Below are positions 59,986-64,000 of a stretch of 64,000 nt of DNA, piece after piece. The notes beneath the pieces were generated by a model that saw only the letters and a program-made list of their open reading frames with translations, was not told the DNA's origin and made no database searches. The DNA is from Eupeodes corollae (taxonomy: Eukaryota > Arthropoda > Insecta > Diptera > Syrphidae), in NCBI RefSeq assembly GCF_945859685.1, contig NC_079147.1:191129174-191193173 (forward strand), in the 5' to 3' direction. Both the position numbers and the translations under genes were made by a program. Every line of letters starts with the position of its first letter. Position 1 is the first letter of the stretch.

Positions 59986-62150
59986 GTTTTTTGTTTCCAC
60001 ACCTCAACATCCACAAAGGAACTTGGAGTTCTCCAGATCAATCTACCGTCAACCAGATTGACTATATTGCGATCGAAGCCTGACACGCTTCCAGCATCAT
60101 AAATGTCCGGACTTTCGGAGGAGCTAACATCTACTCGGACCACTACCTCGTTGTAGCCAAGGTAGCCCTTCGGGTTTCCAGACCCATGGCAAAACAGGTG
60201 CTGGGAGAAGGTACAACGTTGAAGGGCTACAATCGTAGAACATCGCTAAATCTTTTTGCGACCAGTTGCAAGTAACCCCTCTCGAAGTTCTCTGCTGCCA
60301 ACACAATGTCAAGGAACAAGGAACCCATGGTTTAATGAGGAATGTCAGCAGGAAAATGCAACCAAACAACAGGCACGCAAATCGGCGCTGCATAAAAGGA
60401 CGAGAGCTGCTCATGAGCTCTATGAGCAGAAGAGGTGAGAGGAACACCGACTTCTCAGAAGGAAAAAGAAAGGGCATGAGAAGCGTTCGGTAGAAGATGT
60501 TGATTGATTTAAAAGCAGAAATGAAGTTCGAAAATTTTATGAACAGGTGAAATGAAATTCACAGGTACATAAACCTAGAACCGAAGGCTGCAAAGACGAA
60601 AGTGGAAACATCATAGTGGAACCGTGGCGACAAAGAACCGAATTCCGTTGTCAGACAAGATGATCCATTCAACATAGACGACGAAATCCAACAATCCCGT
60701 CCTCCCGACTTAGACGAACTAAATATTGCCATATCTAAACTGAAGTCTAATTAAGCTGCTGGAGCGGATGGCTTGAATGCCGAGCTCTTAAAAGCAGCTG
60801 ATGATAAGTTAGTTAGGAGCATGCACTAACGTGTCTCTAAGATAAGGTCGGAAGAAAGCATGGCCGATGAATGGAACCTCAGTATTGTTTGCCCGATCCT
60901 GAAAAAAATATATACCCTCTAAACTGCGCCAACTATAGAGGAATCAGTCTACTTAACATCGCCTACAAAATCTTCTCTGCCGTAATATGTAACCGTCTAA
61001 AGCCCTATCAGTGTGGCTTCAGACCAGGAAAGTCCACTATCGGCAAAATATTCACATTACGGCAGATCCTGGAAAAAACCCAAGAACACCAAATCGACAC
61101 CCACCATCTTTTCATCGATTTCAAGGTCGCATATGACAGCATCTACAGGGTCGAGCTGTATAGAGCCATGTCTAGTTTTGGCATCCCTGCCAAACTCGTC
61201 TGTTTGTGCAGGATGACCATGGAGAATTCACGATGCTCCATAAAGGTTGGAAACAACTTAACAGAACTTTTCGATGTCAAAAAAGGGTTTAGACAAGGTG
61301 ATGCGCTGCCATGTGATTTTGTGCTTGAAAGAATAGTGCAGAGCTCACACGTCAACACTAGAGGCACTATCTTTCAAAAGTCTGTCCAATTACTAGCATA
61401 TGCTGATGACATAATTGGAATAACTCAGCGGGATGTCAATGAGGCTTTTGTGAGTATTGAGGCAGAGGCGGCAAAAATGGGTTAAACGGTTAATGAAGGC
61501 AAATTAAAGTATATGCTGTCGTCAAGAAAGGACATACAACACCGACGTCTTGGACAAAACATCACCATCGACAGACGTCACTTTGAGATAGTCACGAACT
61601 TCGTCTACCTAGGCTCCGCTGTAAACGCAGAAAACAACACTAGCAGTGAGATTTAACGCAGAATAACTCTTGCTAACCGCTGTTTCTTTGGACTAAGAAA
61701 GCAATTGAGTGGTAAAGTCCTCTCTCGAGGAACCAAAGTGTCACTATATAAGACCCTTATCATCCCCGTCCTGCTATACGGTGCAGAAGCATGGACCGTG
61801 ACAAAAGCGGATGAAAGCACCTTGGGTCGCTTCGAGAGAAAAGTTCTTCGTGTGATCTACGGTCTCGTATACATCGAAGGGGAGTGGAGGAGAAGATGGA
61901 ACGACGGGCTGTACGGGCTGTACAACAGCAGAAACCAATGTTTCGGCCCGGAAAGTCTTTGAATCCACACCCACAGGACAGCTTCAGCAGAGGAAGACCT
62001 CGGATCAAGCGGCGCGCACAAGTTGAAAGTGACCTCAGCCAACTTCGAGCGCGAAACTGGAGACATCTAACTAGGGACCGAGCTAGATGGAGAAGTTTGT
62101 TGGGAGAGGCCCTAGTTCACACAGGACTGTAGCAACACCTCAAGTATTTA
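59986..62150 (+). mobile_element. RTE-like LINE, 5'-truncated
   Basis: Begins inside the endonuclease (FPHLNIHKGTW, DQSTVNQIDYIAIEA, then IYSDHYLVVAKV with catalytic SDH) and runs through the linker, RT and C-terminus to about 62132, with a short 3' UTR. It is inserted within the minus-strand jockey copy 2. It has fewer stops than most relics here, in keeping with a younger age. The clade call (RTE-like family often misnamed 'craniofacial development protein 2-like' endonuclease) rests on motif resemblance. Confidence 0.83.
60871..62132 (+). pseudogene. RTE-like reverse transcriptase remnant
   Basis: A 204-residue open stretch (60871-61485) has NYRGISLLNIAYKIFSAV, YQCGFRPGKST, HHLFIDFKVAYDSIY, KKGFRQGDALPCDF and LLAYADDI (catalytic YADD), so the palm is nearly complete. 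A small deletion lies before YQCGFR, and one part of the LERI block is lost. After a stop, VTNFVYLGSAVNAENNTSSE, RRITLANRCFFGLRKQLSGK, TLIIPVLLYGAEAWTVTKAD and WRRRWNDGLY follow, then in a shifted frame GRPRIKRRAQVESDL and DRARWRSLLGEAL. It copies its own RNA at a nicked target when intact. Confidence 0.87.
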
Positions 62151-62700
62151 ATTCTTTACTTTGTTTTGCAGTGAACGAAGTTCTTTTATGTTCAAAGGGT
62201 AATTGAAGTTTTTTAGATACAAATTAAAATCTGATTAATCGATATTGGAAAATTGTTAATTTTTCAGCAATTTCTGAAATGGTTAAATTTTCAAACAACA
62301 ACTGAAATAAATTTAAAAAATGTATTAAAACATCAAAAAATAATAAAAGTAAGGTAAATAAAGACTTGGAAACACGTAAAACGATAATTTATCAATTGGC
62401 CAAGTTTGCAATCAGTTTTTTTTTGGAAGAAATGTATGCTGTGGTATTTCGGTCATATAGCCTTCAAAGTATTAACGATAAAAGTTTTTCTGTCGAAGAA
62501 TGTCTCGGAAGATTCAAAATCAATTTCAAATTTGTAAATTGATAAATAATAATAATAATATTTTTAAGAACTTATTTTATACAGCTTTGAAAGTCTCTTC
62601 GAATTAAGTTCAATATTGCAAATTGTATGTAGTACATTGATCTTATGTCAAAAGATCTCCTCGGAAGATAGTACTTTAATTTCAAGACTTTCGTTTGATT
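62151..62700 (-). mobile_element. Jockey-type LINE, long copy 2, 5' continuation
   Basis: Matches copy 1 from about 20058 onward: TTTGTTTTGCAGTGAAC near 62160, TCAGCAATTTCTGAAATGG near 62264 (20204 in copy 1), and AACAACAACTGAAAT near 62296. Similarity fades beyond about 62420. Together with 58870-59985 it is one jockey copy split by the RTE element. Confidence 0.75.
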
Positions 62701-62781
62701 TATTTGAATCTATAAACATGACTTAAAGCACATATGCCCCACGCTGGAAGCTGTAAAAAGTTATTATAAAATAAATAAATT

Positions 62782-63042
62782 AAGTGGCGCAACAGTAAAT
62801 GAAGAACCAGGGCCTGGTAAGTTACAACTCTCAACCATTATTGTGTGCGAGTAATGTTGTCAGAGATAGAAGGGACCTACAGTTTATATGCCGAATCCAA
62901 ACGACTAGTTTGAGAAAGCACTCTTCATGACAAGAATTAATCTTGAAGGATTTGTCAATTCCTCGCAAGAGGCAGTACCTGCAAAACTTTTTTTTTTAAT
63001 TAAGGTGGCACAGGCAGGGTTTGAATCCAGAGTTCCTTGCAT
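62782..63042 (-). mobile_element. SINE, copy 3, head truncated
   Basis: Matches the SINE body from AAGTGGCGCAACAGT to GGCACAGGCAGGGTTTGAAT. The rest of the tRNA-like head beyond the B box is missing, so this is a 5'-truncated and somewhat older copy. No target duplication seen. Confidence 0.87.
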
Positions 63043-64000
63043 TCTTTTCTTATCTTTTTCTATTTAATTTCTTTTTATATTTCATTCCTACCGTTGGAAA
63101 TTTCTTGAGATTAAATTCCTTAACCTTGTCAAAGCCTGGCGCTTCTCTGTTTAACAAAGATAAGATAATAACTTTGACACCATTAAACCACAATATCAAA
63201 AGAATCAAAATTATTGTCAGGCAGGAAAAATTTGGCCATCATGGACCCTTAGCACATCCCGTTGATGGTTATGACCAGTTCTGGTCAACATTGTTTTCTT
63301 ACACCAAACATACACTTTTTCGAGATATATAAGATAAGGATTTCAGATCCCTTTCAGTTTCATAACTTCTCTCTCAATTGAATTTAGTCTAAGTCAACAA
63401 TATTGTAAAACTCGTCATGTTGTGATCCTCGAAAGACATCAATTCTTAAGGAAATTCTTGAGTTTACTTAAATCCAACACGCTGCGAAGAATAAATTAAA
63501 GAATAGCACAGAACCTATTTTGAATTCAAAATCCATTTTGATAAAACAATTTTATCAATTGCGCAAGTCCCATCGAAAGTTCATGGCAATTCTGAATAAA
63601 TTTGACATATGCATGAGGCTTGAACAATATGGCCGTTCGTACTTTCACATCTCCTAAAACTTTTGTAATTTCGTATAAGGTTTACGAATTTCCAACAATG
63701 GCTATTGGGCTTTTATAGTTTGTGTTGCTCTAAACTTACAGTGAAAGAGGTTCACTTAATTATCGTTTCAAGCTGTTATGTAACTGCAGGTCCCGAATAT
63801 TCTTAGTAATTCAATAACTTCTAAAGTATCCGTGGCTAAAATTCAAATTTATTTATAAATACCAACATTTATACCTACTCTTAAAACCACTTTACATTAT
63901 ATAGTAGCTATATAGAAGTTCCCTCGAAAACTAACTTTAAAATAATTTTGCAATATCTTATTTTCTAATTTCAGGATGGAAAATCATCGACCAAACCTCA
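63043..64000. other. Gene-free AT-rich interval
   Basis: A 103-codon open frame at 63021-63332 starts in SINE sequence and has no recognisable motif; treated as chance. Nothing else supported. Confidence 0.45.

Noticed and set aside
59999..62143. ACACCTCAA at both edges of the RTE-like LINE as a target duplication
   Set aside because: The left occurrence is part of the element's endonuclease coding sequence (HLN of FPHLNIHKGTW), so it cannot be a duplicated target.
63021..63332. 103-codon frame at the right end
   Set aside because: Begins in SINE sequence and has no protein motif.
1..64000. CRISPR arrays, operons, rRNA genes
   Set aside because: No spacer-repeat arrays, no tightly packed bacterial-type genes and no rRNA-like blocks; base composition and element content are those of an insect nuclear genome.

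Overview
The window looks like repeat-rich, AT-rich insect nuclear DNA, most likely from a fly (Diptera). I reach that from the mobile-element families present: jockey-, LOA- and RTE-type LINEs, DD41D ('rosa'-type) mariners, a CsRn1-like Ty3/Gypsy relic, a Helitron and a tRNA-derived SINE. Species cannot be told from sequence alone. No host gene could be identified. Almost every protein-like reading frame belongs to a decayed transposable element.

Layout. 1-5.2 kb: minus-strand jockey RT relic, LOA LINE copy 1 (plus), one decayed copy of an unclassified repeat family (here 'family H'), and a short RT relic. 7.7-13.6 kb: LINE 3' fragment, mariner relic split by a tRNA-derived SINE with a 14-bp target duplication, an old SINE copy, LOA copy 2 and a jockey relic. 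15-18.5 kb: a CpG-rich patch with a TATA box, a G-run, and family H copy B. 17.8-22.2 kb: a plus-strand LINE ('LINE A') split by a long minus-strand jockey element, then a second SINE with a 13-bp duplication. 24-27.5 kb: mariner relic, family H copy C, an inverted family H 5' end, and a nearly full DD41D mariner with both ends. 32.3-34.7 kb: LOA fragment and three consecutive mariner relics. 37.7-42.9 kb: RTE-type endonuclease fragment, jockey relic, family H copy D and LOA copy 4. 44.7-49.3 kb: a fold-back/MITE-like element, a LINE relic, and family H copy E split by an internally deleted Gypsy element. 51.2-55.6 kb: second end-to-end DD41D mariner, a MITE-like inverted repeat, and a Helitron with correct TC/hairpin/CTAG ends carrying a broken Pif1-type helicase. 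58.9-63.0 kb: a second copy of the long jockey family split by an RTE-type LINE, then a 5'-truncated SINE.

The most interesting unexplained structure is family H. It has conserved ends, a variable number of internal ~160-172-bp tandem units (5, 5, 3 and 2 in the four better copies), and a 3'-terminal hairpin whose stem shows compensatory changes between copies (TGGG/CCCA, TGGA/TCCA, TGAG/CTCA). The architecture recalls Helentron-associated elements with central tandem repeats, but I find no coding sequence to prove that. Four nested insertions (SINE in mariner, jockey in LINE A, Gypsy in family H, RTE in jockey) give relative ages. The intervals between elements are AT-rich with simple repeats and a few CpG-rich patches that may be host regulatory or 5' exon sequence.
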